From Acidovorax delafieldii (GTDB taxonomy: Bacteria; Pseudomonadota; Gammaproteobacteria; Burkholderiales; Burkholderiaceae_C), in NCBI GenBank assembly GCA_002377855.1, contig DFQQ01000013.1, positions 62,001 through 126,000 on the forward strand: DNA of 64,000 bases, given 5' to 3'. Of the stretch, positions 35,203-43,740 are shown piece by piece. Numbering within the stretch: position 1 is the first letter of the stretch; every line of letters starts with the position of its first letter. The notes under the pieces are model-generated. The model was not told where the DNA came from. It did not search any database and saw only the letters and a list, made by a program, of their open reading frames with translations. Made by a program: the position numbers and the translations under genes.

Positions 35203-36254
35203 AGGCTCCCTCGGAGTCGGTTGCCACGCGGGTGGTGCGGTGGCAGGCCAGCCACGGGCGGACCCATCTGCCTTGGCAGCAAACGCGGGATCCCTACAAA
35301 GTTTGGTTGTCGGAGATCATGCTGCAGCAGACCCAGGTGGCTACCGTGCTGGGCTATTACAACCGCTTTCTCGATCGCTTTCCTGATGTTGGAGCCCTTG
35401 CGGGTGCTTCTTTGGACTCGGTGCTAGGCTTGTGGAGCGGCCTGGGCTACTACAGTCGTGCCAGAAATTTGCACCGATGCGCGCAGACGGTAGTTGCCGA
35501 TTACGGCGGGTATTTCCCGTCTTCCGTGGAGCTTTTGGCGAAGCTACCAGGGATAGGCCGCTCTACAGCGGGAGCAATTGCCGCGTTTTGTTTTTCTGAA
35601 AGAGCGCCCATCCTTGACGCCAATGTGCGCAGGGTTTTGACCCGTGTGATCGGCTTCGATGCAGACCTGGCAGTGGCAAAGAATGAGAGAGCTCTGTGGG
35701 AGCACGCCGAGGCCTTGCTCCCCGTCGATGATCTCGCGACCGCAATGCCGCGTTATACCCAGGGCATGATGGACTTGGGTGCGACGGTCTGCACTCCGAA
35801 AGCCCCCCAATGCCTCATTTGTCCGTTGATGGGTGCCTGCGTTGCGCAGAGACAAGGAATTCCAGAACAGTATCCTGTCCGAACCCGTAAGTTGCTGCGC
35901 CGGGCTGAGTCCTGGTGGCTTCTTTTCGTGCAACGTCCGGACGGCGCTGTGTGGCTTGAGACAAGACCATCCTCAGGGATTTGGGCAGGGCTGCAGTGCG
36001 TCCCGGCATTCCGTGATCGTGATGCGGCCGTGCGTGCCTCCACAACGCTCGCGACGACAGCAATCCTTCGCGAGAGTCCGGGGTTCATGCATGTCCTGAC
36101 CCATCGCGATCTGCACCTGCACCCGCTGCTGCTTCCTGTAGACGAGGGTTGCGACCCTATCGGTTCAGGGCAGTGGTTCAGCAAGAGTGAATGGTCAACA
36201 GCGGGGCTTCCGGCCCCCATTCGGAAGATTCTGGATGGGCTGCCATCACGGTAG
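35199..36254 (+). CDS. mutY: A/G-specific adenine glycosylase
   Basis: 351 residues. Removes A mispaired with 8-oxoguanine. The N-terminal half has WQQTRDPYKVWLSEIMLQQTQVATV with the catalytic Glu. The helix-hairpin-helix LPGIGRSTAGAIAAF is followed by the catalytic Asp region (ILDANVRRVL). The 4Fe-4S cluster motif is C-x6-C-x2-C-x5-C (CTPKAPQCLICPLMGAC). The C-terminal Nudix-like domain recognises 8-oxoG. It is translationally coupled to the dynamin-like gene. Confidence 0.97.
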   Translation: MKAPSESVATRVVRWQASHGRTHLPWQQTRDPYKVWLSEIMLQQTQVATVLGYYNRFLDRFPDVGALAGASLDSVLGLWSGLGYYSRARNLHRCAQTVVADYGGYFPSSVELLAKLPGIGRSTAGAIAAFCFSERAPILDANVRRVLTRVIGFDADLAVAKNERALWEHAEALLPVDDLATAMPRYTQGMMDLGATVCTPKAPQCLICPLMGACVAQRQGIPEQYPVRTRKLLRRAESWWLLFVQRPDGAVWLETRPSSGIWAGLQCVPAFRDRDAAVRASTTLATTAILRESPGFMHVLTHRDLHLHPLLLPVDEGCDPIGSGQWFSKSEWSTAGLPAPIRKILDGLPSR

Positions 36255-36365
36255 CCATGACCATAGCCCGTCAGTTCCAAGTTTGGCACCCGCTCCGTTA
36301 ATTCCCTTCGATGGGGCGGCATTCGTCAAGCACTGTGTGCCGGCTTCAGGATTAATTCAAAACGA

Positions 36366-37232
36366 CTACCGAAGCCCGTCGAGTTCCCTGTGGCGCCGAA
36401 GCACTTTCCACCGGTGCTGAAAGTGTTGGGCGAGCTGTTCCACCAAATACACGGACCGGTGCTGACCCCCGGTGCAGCCTATGGCGACGGTAACGTAGCT
36501 TCTGTGGTTCTGCTCAAGAACATCGAGCCAATGCGCCATGAACTGCTCGATGTGCTGCTGCATGGTAGACACGTCGGGTTGCTGTGCCAAGAAATCGGCC
36601 ACTGGTGCGTCCAAGCCCGTCAACTCTCGCAAAGACGGCTCGTAATGGGGGTTGGGTAGCATGCGCACGTCAAAAACATAGTCAGCATCGACGGGGATGC
36701 CGCGTTTGAACGCGAAAGACTGAAATACAAGCGTCATGCCGCCGGGTGCGACCGAAAGCAGCCCCTTGACGTAGCTTTGGAGCTGAGACGCCCGGATGTG
36801 GCTCGTGTCAATAACATGGGATTGCTCACGCAGATCGGCGAGAAGCTCGCGTTCCAACTCGATGATCTGTACCAATGCTTGGCGCCCCTGCTGCAGCTCG
36901 TCATGGGAGAGAGGGTGACGTCGCCTCGTTTCCGAGAACCTGCGTACCAGCGTTCCTATGGTCGCATCCAGGAAAAGTGACTGCACGACGATTCCCTGGG
37001 CTTTGAGTCGGTGGAGTTCTTTGGGGACCTGGGGTAACGACGTAGCACTTCGCACATCCATGGCGATCGCCACCCGGTTGCCATGGTGCTTGTGTTCCAG
37101 GTCCACGAATGCCGCAAGCAACTCGGGGGGGAGGTTGTCCACGCAGTAGTAGCCCGCATCTTCCATGGCATGCAGGGCGACCGATTTGCCAGATCCCGAC
37201 ATGCCTGTGATCAGTACGATTTCAAGTGCCAT
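36366..37232 (-). CDS. rapZ: RNase adapter protein RapZ
   Basis: 288 residues. Walker A GMSGSGKS is at the N-terminus, DVRSATSLP follows, and the C-terminal IGCTGGQHRSVYLVEQL is the hallmark of the RapZ/YvcJ family. In enterobacteria it guides RNase E to the GlmZ small RNA and so controls amino-sugar synthesis; here the role may differ. It overlaps the recN stop by 11 bp. It is convergent with mutY. Confidence 0.95.
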   Translation of the reverse strand: MALEIVLITGMSGSGKSVALHAMEDAGYYCVDNLPPELLAAFVDLEHKHHGNRVAIAMDVRSATSLPQVPKELHRLKAQGIVVQSLFLDATIGTLVRRFSETRRRHPLSHDELQQGRQALVQIIELERELLADLREQSHVIDTSHIRASQLQSYVKGLLSVAPGGMTLVFQSFAFKRGIPVDADYVFDVRMLPNPHYEPSLRELTGLDAPVADFLAQQPDVSTMQQHIEQFMAHWLDVLEQNHRSYVTVAIGCTGGQHRSVYLVEQLAQHFQHRWKVLRRHRELDGLR

Positions 37233-38898
37233 GGATGTCCTTACGCTCGCTGGCTGCACCTTCTAGCATTTCATTGGCGTGGGCCAAGCTTGTGCGCGTC
37301 GGCCGCTCTCCTCCAAGCATTCGTGCAATCTCTGCAGCACGCGCGTCACCCTCCACGGGCTGCACGGTGCTGGTCGTGCCCGATTTGGCCCGCAGCTTTG
37401 ACACTTGGAGGTGGTGATGTGCGCAAGCGGCGACCTGAGGAAGATGGGTGACTGCCAGCACCTGCCTGTCCGCGCCGAGCTGCTGCATCAGCCGCCCAAC
37501 GGTCTCCGCAACTGCGCCCCCTACGCCCGAGTCGACTTCATCAAAAATCAACGTGGGTGCCTTGCCCAGTTGGCTGGTTGTGACGGCAATGGCGAGCGAT
37601 ATGCGTGAAAGCTCACCGCCCGATGCCACTTTTCCTATGGGCTTGGGAGCAGCACCAGGGTGGCCTGAGACCAAGAAGGAAATATCGTCCAGACCATGCG
37701 ATGCGGGTTCAGGTAGCTTCTTGACCTCAACCTCAAATTTGCCTCCCTGCATTCCCAAGCCTTGCATGGCTTTGGTGATGGATGAAGACAGGCGCGGAGC
37801 TGCCTTTGCCCGCCGCACCGAAAGTGTCCTTGCTGCTGCGTGGTACTCGTGAGCACTGGCTTCTGCGTTAGCCGCCAATGCAGCAACATCAGTGGATGCG
37901 TCCAACTGCTGCAGGGTTTGCTGCCAGTCCTGTAAAAGCAGGGGCAAATCGCCCGGGGGGCGTTTGTATTTGCGCGCAAGGTTAAGCCATAGCGACATCC
38001 GTGCATCCAGCTCAGCCAATCGTTCAGGGTCTACCTCAGTGCGTCGCAAATAACTGTGCAGGGAGTGAGCAACATCACCAGCTTGTGCCAAGCAGGACGC
38101 CAACACATCCGCCATGGCTGCAAACTCCGCCTCAACATGCTCTTGGCTCTGTAGAGCGCTGTGGGCTTTTGACACGGCTGCCAGCGCGCCGCCTTCCTCA
38201 TCTTCGAGAATGCTGATGGCGCCCTGCGCCGCTTCGATCAAAGCATGTGCGTGCGAAAGCCGTTTGTGAGAAGCATCCAGCTCTTCCCATTCGTCTTTCT
38301 GGGGGCCTAATTTTTGAAGTTCAGCGATTTGCCATTGCAGTCGGTCCCGTTCCTGTTGCAGTGTGGCTTGGGCATCCTGTGCTTGCTGCAGCGTCTTTTG
38401 AGCTTGTCTCCATTTCGCCCAACGCTCCATGGTTTCGACCGGCGAGGTGCCTGCATAGGCGTCGAGCAGGCTCCGCACGGAATCCGGACGGGTGAGACTC
38501 TGCCAAGCGTGCTGTCCGTGGATGTCAAGCAGTTGTTCTCCAAGCGCACGCAGCTGTGTTGCGGTAACTGGAACACCATTGATCCAAGCACGGCTTTTTC
38601 CCTGGGTGTCAACGGTGCGTCGCAACAGCGCAGTGCCCTCGGCATCAATGCCCGCCTCTTCCAGCAGCGACGCAACATGATCCGCGATAGCGAACTCGGC
38701 GCAGATATCGGCTTTCACGGCGCCATCACGAACGACATCACTGTCTGCACGCGCTCCAAGAACAATTTGAAGGGCATCAATCAGGATGGATTTGCCAGCT
38801 CCCGTTTCGCCTGTCAAAACGGTAAAGCCACTGTGCAGTTCGAGGTCCAGCGATTCCACAATCACGAAATCGCGCAGCACGATCCGTTTAAGCGCCAT
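37222..38898 (-). CDS. recN: DNA repair protein RecN
   Basis: 558 residues, SMC-like. Walker A GETGAGKS at about residues 31-38 after RIVLRDFVIVESLDLELHSGFTVLT. Two coiled-coil arms flank a middle part (SLQSQEHVEAEFAAMADVL). The C-terminal signature ASGGELSRISLAIAV and Walker B PTLIFDEVDSGVGG follow. RecN helps double-strand break repair and is usually LexA-controlled, but no clear LexA box was identified here. It begins 2 bp after the nadK stop and overlaps rapZ. Confidence 0.96.
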   Translation of the reverse strand: MALKRIVLRDFVIVESLDLELHSGFTVLTGETGAGKSILIDALQIVLGARADSDVVRDGAVKADICAEFAIADHVASLLEEAGIDAEGTALLRRTVDTQGKSRAWINGVPVTATQLRALGEQLLDIHGQHAWQSLTRPDSVRSLLDAYAGTSPVETMERWAKWRQAQKTLQQAQDAQATLQQERDRLQWQIAELQKLGPQKDEWEELDASHKRLSHAHALIEAAQGAISILEDEEGGALAAVSKAHSALQSQEHVEAEFAAMADVLASCLAQAGDVAHSLHSYLRRTEVDPERLAELDARMSLWLNLARKYKRPPGDLPLLLQDWQQTLQQLDASTDVAALAANAEASAHEYHAAARTLSVRRAKAAPRLSSSITKAMQGLGMQGGKFEVEVKKLPEPASHGLDDISFLVSGHPGAAPKPIGKVASGGELSRISLAIAVTTSQLGKAPTLIFDEVDSGVGGAVAETVGRLMQQLGADRQVLAVTHLPQVAACAHHHLQVSKLRAKSGTTSTVQPVEGDARAAEIARMLGGERPTRTSLAHANEMLEGAASERKDIHGT

Positions 38899-38900
38899 GG

Positions 38901-39794
38901 TCAGGACCCTCCCTCGTTCCAGCGCAGCTTCTTTCTCAAGGTCGCAAAATAATTCCATCCCTGAGGATGGAGAAATCGAACGCAGTGCTCAGACCTTCTC
39001 ACCAATATACGGTCGCCGTGCTGCAATGAAGCCAATGACTGCATATCAAAATTTGCGCTGACGTCTCTTCCGCTGACAACCTCTACCGCGACCTCAGTCG
39101 CGTCGGAAAGCACTATAGGACGGTTGGATAGCGTGTGGGGTGCTATGGGCACAAGCACCCATCCGGGTATGGAGGGGTGGAGCATGGGGCCCCCGGCAGA
39201 CAAGGAATACGCTGTCGAGCCCGTGGGGGAGGCGATGATCAAACCGTCCGCTCTTTGGTTTGAAACAAATCTCCCGCCCACTTCCACCCTCAGTTCCACC
39301 ATTCCTGAGGTTCCTCCGCGATTGACGACAACATCGTTCATCGCAAACGCCTCGAATACCATCTCCTCACCGCGCATCACACGCGCATGCATGAGAGGCC
39401 TGGAGTCTTCTTCGTACTCACCACGCAGCATAGGGCCGAGAGCGGTCTGGTACGCTTCAAAGGGAATGTCAGTGATGAAGCCCAATCTGCCTTGGTTGAT
39501 ACCAATCAGGGGTACGCCGTAGCGGGCCAGCCGACGCGCGATTCCCAGCATCGTCCCGTCACCGCCCACCACCAAGCCTACGTCGCACCCTGCAATATCT
39601 TCCACTTCCACTGTTGGGAATTGCCGAAGCCCCGTGTTGAGTGCAGTTTCTGCCTCCAAGAGCACTTCGCATCCCATGTGGGCCATAAAGTTGGCAATTT
39701 CCTCAAGGGCCTGCAAACTGGAATCGGACATCCCAGGTGCTGCAGAAGCCTGGTACTTGCCGATCAAGGCAATGCGACGGAATTTCAGGGTCAT
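38901..39794 (-). CDS. nadK: NAD kinase
   Basis: 297 residues. Phosphorylates NAD to NADP. VVGGDGTMLGIARRL carries the GGDG motif, INQGRLGFITD follows, and SPTGSTAYSLSAGGPMLHP is the second substrate motif. The start ATG 39794 is divergent from hrcA with 28 bp between the two, so their promoters overlap. The set hrcA, nadK, recN is a conserved betaproteobacterial neighbourhood. Confidence 0.97.
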   Translation of the reverse strand: MTLKFRRIALIGKYQASAAPGMSDSSLQALEEIANFMAHMGCEVLLEAETALNTGLRQFPTVEVEDIAGCDVGLVVGGDGTMLGIARRLARYGVPLIGINQGRLGFITDIPFEAYQTALGPMLRGEYEEDSRPLMHARVMRGEEMVFEAFAMNDVVVNRGGTSGMVELRVEVGGRFVSNQRADGLIIASPTGSTAYSLSAGGPMLHPSIPGWVLVPIAPHTLSNRPIVLSDATEVAVEVVSGRDVSANFDMQSLASLQHGDRILVRRSEHCVRFLHPQGWNYFATLRKKLRWNEGGS

Positions 39795-39822
39795 TTAGAA
39801 ATTACATCATTAAAATCAAACC

Positions 39823-40827
39823 ATGCTCGATGACCGTGCCAAGTTGTTGCTCAAAGCGCTGGTCGAGCGCTATATCGCCGACGGTCAACCCGTAGGATCC
39901 CGCACGCTTTCCCGCGCATCGGGGCTGGATTTGTCTCCGGCTACCATTCGCAATGTGATGGCTGATCTTGAAGAATTGGGACTCATTGCCAGCCCCCATA
40001 CATCAGCGGGGCGCATACCGACGGCAAGGGGCTATCGCCTGTTTGTTGACACCATGCTCACTGTGCAGCGTGAAGGTTTGGATACGCCACAGCTGATGCC
40101 AGAGCAGCCGCAAAAGGTCATCGCAAACGCGGCTAATCTTCTCTCCAATCTGTCTCAGTTTGTGGGCGTGGTGATGGCACCACGCCGGACTTCCGTCTTC
40201 CGTCACATAGAGTTTCTCAGGCTGTCTGAGCGGCGTTTCTTGGTCATCATCGTCTCGCCCGAGGGCGACGTTCAGAACCGCGTGATCTTCACGGACACTG
40301 ACTTTACGCAGTCCCAATTGGTGGAGGCAGCCAACTTCCTCAATGCCAACTACGCCGGCTTGGCCATGGAGCAAGTCCGGGAGCGGCTAAAGTCGGAAGT
40401 TGATTTGTTGAGGGGGGAGATCGCGGCCCTCATGCAGGCCGCAGTAAACGTTAGTTCGGAGGCGCTATCACAAGCACAGGACGAGGTGGTCATCTCGGGT
40501 GAGCGCAATCTCTTGTCGGTGAGTGATTTTTCCAGTGATATGGGGAACCTTCGCCGAGCTTTCGACCTGTTTGAGCAGAAAACTCAGATACTTCGGTTGC
40601 TCGACGTCTCCAGTCAGGCTGAGGGGGTCCGCATCTATATCGGGGGGGAAAGTCAATTTGTCCCCTTCGAAGAGCTTTCCGTCGTCAGCGCCCCTTACGA
40701 GGTGGATGGCAAAGTGGTGGGAACTCTGGGGGTGATCGGTCCCACCCGCATGCCATACGACCGGATGATCCAGATCGTGGACATTACGTCAAAGCTGGTT
40801 TCCAACGCGCTCAGTTACCGCAAATAA
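39823..40827 (+). CDS. hrcA: Heat-inducible transcription repressor HrcA
   Basis: 334 residues. The N-terminal winged helix (LVERYIADGQPVGSRTLSRASGLDLSPATIRNVMADLEELGL) is the HrcA DNA-binding domain; HTSAGRIPTARGYRLFVD follows. The C-terminal domain fits HrcA, with GEVN-like VISGERNLLSVSDFSSD. HrcA binds CIRCE elements upstream of chaperone genes, none of which lie in this window. It is divergent from nadK. Confidence 0.96.
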   Translation: MLDDRAKLLLKALVERYIADGQPVGSRTLSRASGLDLSPATIRNVMADLEELGLIASPHTSAGRIPTARGYRLFVDTMLTVQREGLDTPQLMPEQPQKVIANAANLLSNLSQFVGVVMAPRRTSVFRHIEFLRLSERRFLVIIVSPEGDVQNRVIFTDTDFTQSQLVEAANFLNANYAGLAMEQVRERLKSEVDLLRGEIAALMQAAVNVSSEALSQAQDEVVISGERNLLSVSDFSSDMGNLRRAFDLFEQKTQILRLLDVSSQAEGVRIYIGGESQFVPFEELSVVSAPYEVDGKVVGTLGVIGPTRMPYDRMIQIVDITSKLVSNALSYRK

Positions 40828-40868
40828 ACGCCTTACAATCCGAGGCTCCTGTGAAAACGGGTTGGTCT

Positions 40869-40945
40869 GGGGCGTTAGCTCAGTTGGTTAGAGCAGAGGA
40901 CTCATAATCCTTTGGTCGCGGGTTCAAGTCCCTCACGCCCTACCA
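40869..40945 (+). tRNA. tRNA with anticodon CAT (Met, or Ile2 after lysidine modification)
   Basis: GGGGCGT pairs with ACGCCCT at the end (G-T wobble at the first pair), discriminator A, CCA encoded. The anticodon arm GAGGA-CTCATAA-TCCTT gives CAT. The sequence GACTCATAATC with TTGGTCG is more like the E. coli tRNA-Ile2 (CAU, lysidine-modified by TilS) than the elongator Met tRNA. The gene is certain; the amino acid is not settled. Confidence 0.93.
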
Positions 40946-40969
40946 TAGTTTCTGATTGCTTTGACTTCC

Positions 40970-40988
40970 ACTTTTTTGTGAAAAAAGT
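40970..40988 (+). other. AT-rich hairpin after the CAT tRNA
   Basis: ACTTTTTT-GTG-AAAAAAGT, a perfect 8-bp dyad. The stem is weak and no T-tract follows the second arm. It could mark the 3' processing or end of the tRNA transcript. Confidence 0.35.
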
Positions 40989-41080
40989 AGAGTGTTTGGA
41001 AAGACACCCTGTGAAGTGCATTACAATCTGAGGCATGCGATGAAGCGGATGTCTTCGTAAGTTGACAAAAGCAAGTTGCA

Positions 41081-41115
41081 TAAATTTTTAAAGTTCTAAA
41101 AATTTATGCTATAAT
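41081..41115 (+). promoter_or_regulatory. tRNA-Arg promoter (extended -10)
   Basis: TGC-TATAAT at 41107-41115 is a perfect -10 with the TG extension. It sits 10 bp before the tRNA 5' end. It is preceded by an AT-rich dyad, TAAATTTTT (41081-41089) and AAAAATTTA (41098-41106), which could serve as an UP-like element. A TTGACA at 41062 is too far away (42 bp) to serve as -35. Confidence 0.75.
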
Positions 41116-41125
41116 TCAAAGCTTA

Positions 41126-41202
41126 GCGGCTGTAGCTCAGCTGGATAGAGTACTTGGCTACGAACCAAGGGGTCGTGGGTTCGATTCCTGCCAGCCGCAC
41201 CA
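41126..41202 (+). tRNA. tRNA-Arg (anticodon ACG)
   Basis: Acceptor GCGGCTG pairs with CAGCCGC, discriminator A, CCA encoded. The anticodon arm CTTGG-CTACGAA-CCAAG gives ACG. The T arm is GTGGG-TTCGATT-CCTGC. The phage integrase gene lies 60 bp downstream, so the 3' part of this gene is the likely attachment site. The tRNA remains intact at this end. Confidence 0.96.
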
Positions 41203-41209
41203 ATAGGTA

Positions 41210-41242
41210 AGCCCTGCAAGTCTTTGATTTGCAGGGCTTTTT
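41210..41242 (+). terminator. Terminator after tRNA-Arg
   Basis: AGCCCTGCAA (41210-41219) pairs with TTGCAGGGCT (41229-41238), followed by T. It ends the tRNA transcript and, lying 20 bp past the integrase stop, may also stop the leftward phage operon. Confidence 0.85.
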
Positions 41243-41261
41243 CCTTTGTGGGGTGCGTTCT

Positions 41262-42452
41262 TCACGCTACCCGCTCCAGTGCCCTTGTGGGGACTTTTGG
41301 GGGACTCTCTCCCCCGGCGATACGCGCCTGGTGTTCTGCGCGCAGTGTTGCCAACGATTTATTCCAAGCCCCCGAGTCGGCGGTGATCTTCTCCAGCGCC
41401 CCATGCAGCTCCACGATCTGTGCCGTGCTGTAGTGCTGGGTCATGCTCCGGGTGCTGTGCCACAGCACATCGGAAATGGTGCCTTCGGGCACGCCTGCCT
41501 CGCGCAACCGCATTCCCACGGTGTGGCGAAGGTCGTGCACGTGCAGATCACCAAGCCCTGCTGCCGCCCGTGCGTTTTGCCAGCCCGTGTTGTTCATGGT
41601 CTGGATGCGCCGGTACTTCATCAGCGGGGCCTTGTCGGTGTTCGTCTTGCGCTCGCGGCGGTACACGAACACGTAGCGGGGGTGTTGGCCGCGCACAGAC
41701 TCGATCACCGATTGGGCGACCGAGTTGCACACGACCAGGCGGCCACGCTTCTTGCCCTTCACGTGCTCGCGGGGTACGTCGAAGACCGATATGCCCAACT
41801 CGGGGATCTGGATCTCCCAATCCCACTCCAGGCTGCAGACCACGTCGTCGCGCACGCCAGTGTTCAAAACGAACAGCGCCATGCGGGCAAGGTGGTCGGG
41901 CAGCATGGGGAGCAACTTGCGCTGCTGGCCCCAGCTCATGGGGGATGGTTCGCGCTGGTGGCCCACCAGGGGCAAAACAGTGATCTTGGGGGCGGTGTCG
42001 AGCCAAGTGCGGCCATCTTCGTCGCGCCAGGTGTTAGCGGCCTGATTGAGAATTCGGCGCACCACGCCCAGGGCGAGGTTGATGGTCTTGTTGGCACGGC
42101 CTTCCTTCTTGCGCGCAGCGATGTACGGCGCCAGGGTGGCGTCGTGGATCTGAGCGAGTTCAAGGTGGCCGATGAAGGGCATGATCGATTTCAGCAGGAT
42201 GGCCTCGGTTGCAAGCGAGGCTTTGTCCTGGTTCGTCAGCAGGTAGTGGGCGGCCACCCCGTCGAAGATGCGCGCTTGGCGGGCTCCGTGGAGCACCACC
42301 TCGCGTTTTTCTGCCAGCTGCTTGATCAGCCAGCTTTCTGCCTCTTCAAAACTAAGGAGACCGCGTTGGCGAAATCGCTCACCGCGCCACCACTTGTCAA
42401 CTTGCCAGGTGTTGTTTTTGTCGGGGTAGATACCCGTTTGTCTTTGGCCCAT
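41262..42452 (-). CDS. int: Prophage tyrosine integrase
   Basis: 396 residues. The N-terminal part has an arm-binding-like start (MGQRQTGIYPDKNNTWQVDKWW is broken by basic and aromatic residues) and a SAM-like core-binding domain. Catalytic residues are Arg201 (NTGVRDDVV), His306 and Arg309 (HDLRH), His332 (WHSTRSM) and Tyr341 (QHYSTA). It would catalyse integration at the neighbouring tRNA-Arg. ATG 42452 is preceded by AAAGGAAGGAACAC, a strong ribosome site, so the 127-bp overlap with the upstream excisionase-like gene appears real. It is the last gene of the leftward early operon. Confidence 0.95.
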   Translation of the reverse strand: MGQRQTGIYPDKNNTWQVDKWWRGERFRQRGLLSFEEAESWLIKQLAEKREVVLHGARQARIFDGVAAHYLLTNQDKASLATEAILLKSIMPFIGHLELAQIHDATLAPYIAARKKEGRANKTINLALGVVRRILNQAANTWRDEDGRTWLDTAPKITVLPLVGHQREPSPMSWGQQRKLLPMLPDHLARMALFVLNTGVRDDVVCSLEWDWEIQIPELGISVFDVPREHVKGKKRGRLVVCNSVAQSVIESVRGQHPRYVFVYRRERKTNTDKAPLMKYRRIQTMNNTGWQNARAAAGLGDLHVHDLRHTVGMRLREAGVPEGTISDVLWHSTRSMTQHYSTAQIVELHGALEKITADSGAWNKSLATLRAEHQARIAGGESPPKVPTRALERVA

Positions 42453-42712
42453 GTGTTCCTTCCTTTCTCTGTGGGCCGTCCGTTCCTGGCCGCATTGTGC
42501 GCGCTATCGTTCGCCGCGTCTTGTGGTGCAGGCTGCTCGATTTGGGCTTCTGCCTTCATTTCGTCAAACAAGCGGTCGAGGTCTTGCTTGTCGTAGATGA
42601 GGCAAACCCCTTGGTGCAGTCCAGTCAACCGGGGCGCCCAGTTCGATTCCCATGTACGGCGCTTGACGCCGACGTAGGCCATGGCTTCTTGTTGGGTCAG
42701 GCCGCGTTTCAT
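42326..42712 (-). CDS. Excisionase-like DNA-binding protein
   Basis: 128 residues. The N-terminal 50 residues (MKRGLTQQEAMAYVGVKRRTWESNWAPRL, then VCLIYDKQDLDRLFDEM) fit the small winged-helix AlpA/excisionase fold. The rest is low-complexity and Ala/Asn/Lys-rich. Position directly before int, overlapping it by 127 bp and the preceding gene by 4 bp, supports the role of recombination directionality factor. Its C-terminal 42 codons are also read in another frame as the start of int, which may explain the low-complexity tail. Confidence 0.65.
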   Translation of the reverse strand: MKRGLTQQEAMAYVGVKRRTWESNWAPRLTGLHQGVCLIYDKQDLDRLFDEMKAEAQIEQPAPQDAANDSAHNAARNGRPTEKGRNTWAKDKRVSTPTKTTPGKLTSGGAVSDFANAVSLVLKRQKAG

Positions 42713-43740
42713 GATGGGAACCCGTCCCAGGTGCGGCCGTCCAGCAGGCGGCCAGCGGCTTTCTTGCCGACCCGGAAAACTTCGGGGCGTAGCGATGCCA
42801 GCTCAACACCGTTCTGCATGGGACCGGGCCATTCATGGCGTGGCACGCCTCCGTCGCGGCGGTCCTGCTCAAACCATCCGTGGTGTGCGATGCCGGTTCG
42901 TTCGATGGAGTCGGGTTCTCCCCACTCGCCCCACTGTTTGAACAGAAATGGCACGCCAGCGGCCTCGCACTGGTCGCGCAGGCTGCGGGCCCAGTCGGGG
43001 TGCATGGGGCGGGAGTTGGGGCCGCTCTCGCCACCAACGATCACCCAGTCGATATGCTTAATTGGGCTATGCGTGATGCGTAGTCGTTCACCTGTTGCTG
43101 GCACCTCACCGTAGGTCCCGCCGCTGAGGGCGTTTATGAAGGCGCCGCGCTGGTGAAGTGGCCCCGGGTTCATCAGCTTGGTCAAGTCCACCGGCCCCAG
43201 CAGAGGCTCCATGCTCAGGAAACGCACGCGCGTCGGCACGGCCAGAAGCTTCGGGATATCGCGGTCGGCCTCGGCTTGGTTCACGATGGTGGCGCCGATC
43301 CAGACGTTGTCAGGCCATGCGCGAGCGGAATCAAGATAGGCCTCGCTGTAGAGGCTGCGTGCGTTGCCGATGCGCTTGGTCAGCAGCAACCAGTCAAGGT
43401 TTGGCGTCGCGGCGATCAGGTCGAACAGATCGCGCCGCCATTGCACCGGCACCGAGTTGTCGAACACATCGGCTAAGGATGCGCAAAACACCCGCTGGCG
43501 GTGGCCATGCTGGGCCATGAAGGCGTCGGCCTGGGCATTCCAGCGCTTGGGCAGTGCCCAGTTCGCGGCACTAGTGCGGCGGCGCGGCGCACCTGGTCCC
43601 CAGTTGATGGCTGTACCGCCGCCGAAGCGGGTATTGCGCGCCTCGGCATAGCAGTTGTCGCAACCTGGGCTGACTTTCTGGCACCCCTCCCATGGGTTGA
43701 AAGTGTGGTCGCACCACTCGATCTTGGTGTTTTCGCTCAT
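42709..43740 (-). CDS. Phage Gp37/Gp68-family (DUF5131) protein
   Basis: 343 residues. The start TKIEWCDHTFNPWEGCQKVSPGCDNCYAEARNTRFGGG carries the Cys cluster of this family (C-x6-C-x2-C, similar to radical-SAM-type clusters). FLSMEPLLGPVDL and DWVIVGGESGPNSRPMHPDWARSLRDQC follow, both diagnostic. The family is common in phages and its reaction is not established. ATG 43740 is chosen; the frame upstream overlaps the ASCH gene. It overlaps both neighbours by 4 bp (ATGA), so it is tightly coupled to the ASCH gene before it. Confidence 0.88.
   Translation of the reverse strand: MSENTKIEWCDHTFNPWEGCQKVSPGCDNCYAEARNTRFGGGTAINWGPGAPRRRTSAANWALPKRWNAQADAFMAQHGHRQRVFCASLADVFDNSVPVQWRRDLFDLIAATPNLDWLLLTKRIGNARSLYSEAYLDSARAWPDNVWIGATIVNQAEADRDIPKLLAVPTRVRFLSMEPLLGPVDLTKLMNPGPLHQRGAFINALSGGTYGEVPATGERLRITHSPIKHIDWVIVGGESGPNSRPMHPDWARSLRDQCEAAGVPFLFKQWGEWGEPDSIERTGIAHHGWFEQDRRDGGVPRHEWPGPMQNGVELASLRPEVFRVGKKAAGRLLDGRTWDGFPS

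Noticed and set aside
41062..41067. TTGACA as -35 of the tRNA-Arg promoter
   Set aside because: It is 42 bp from the TATAAT; the extended -10 explains the promoter without it.
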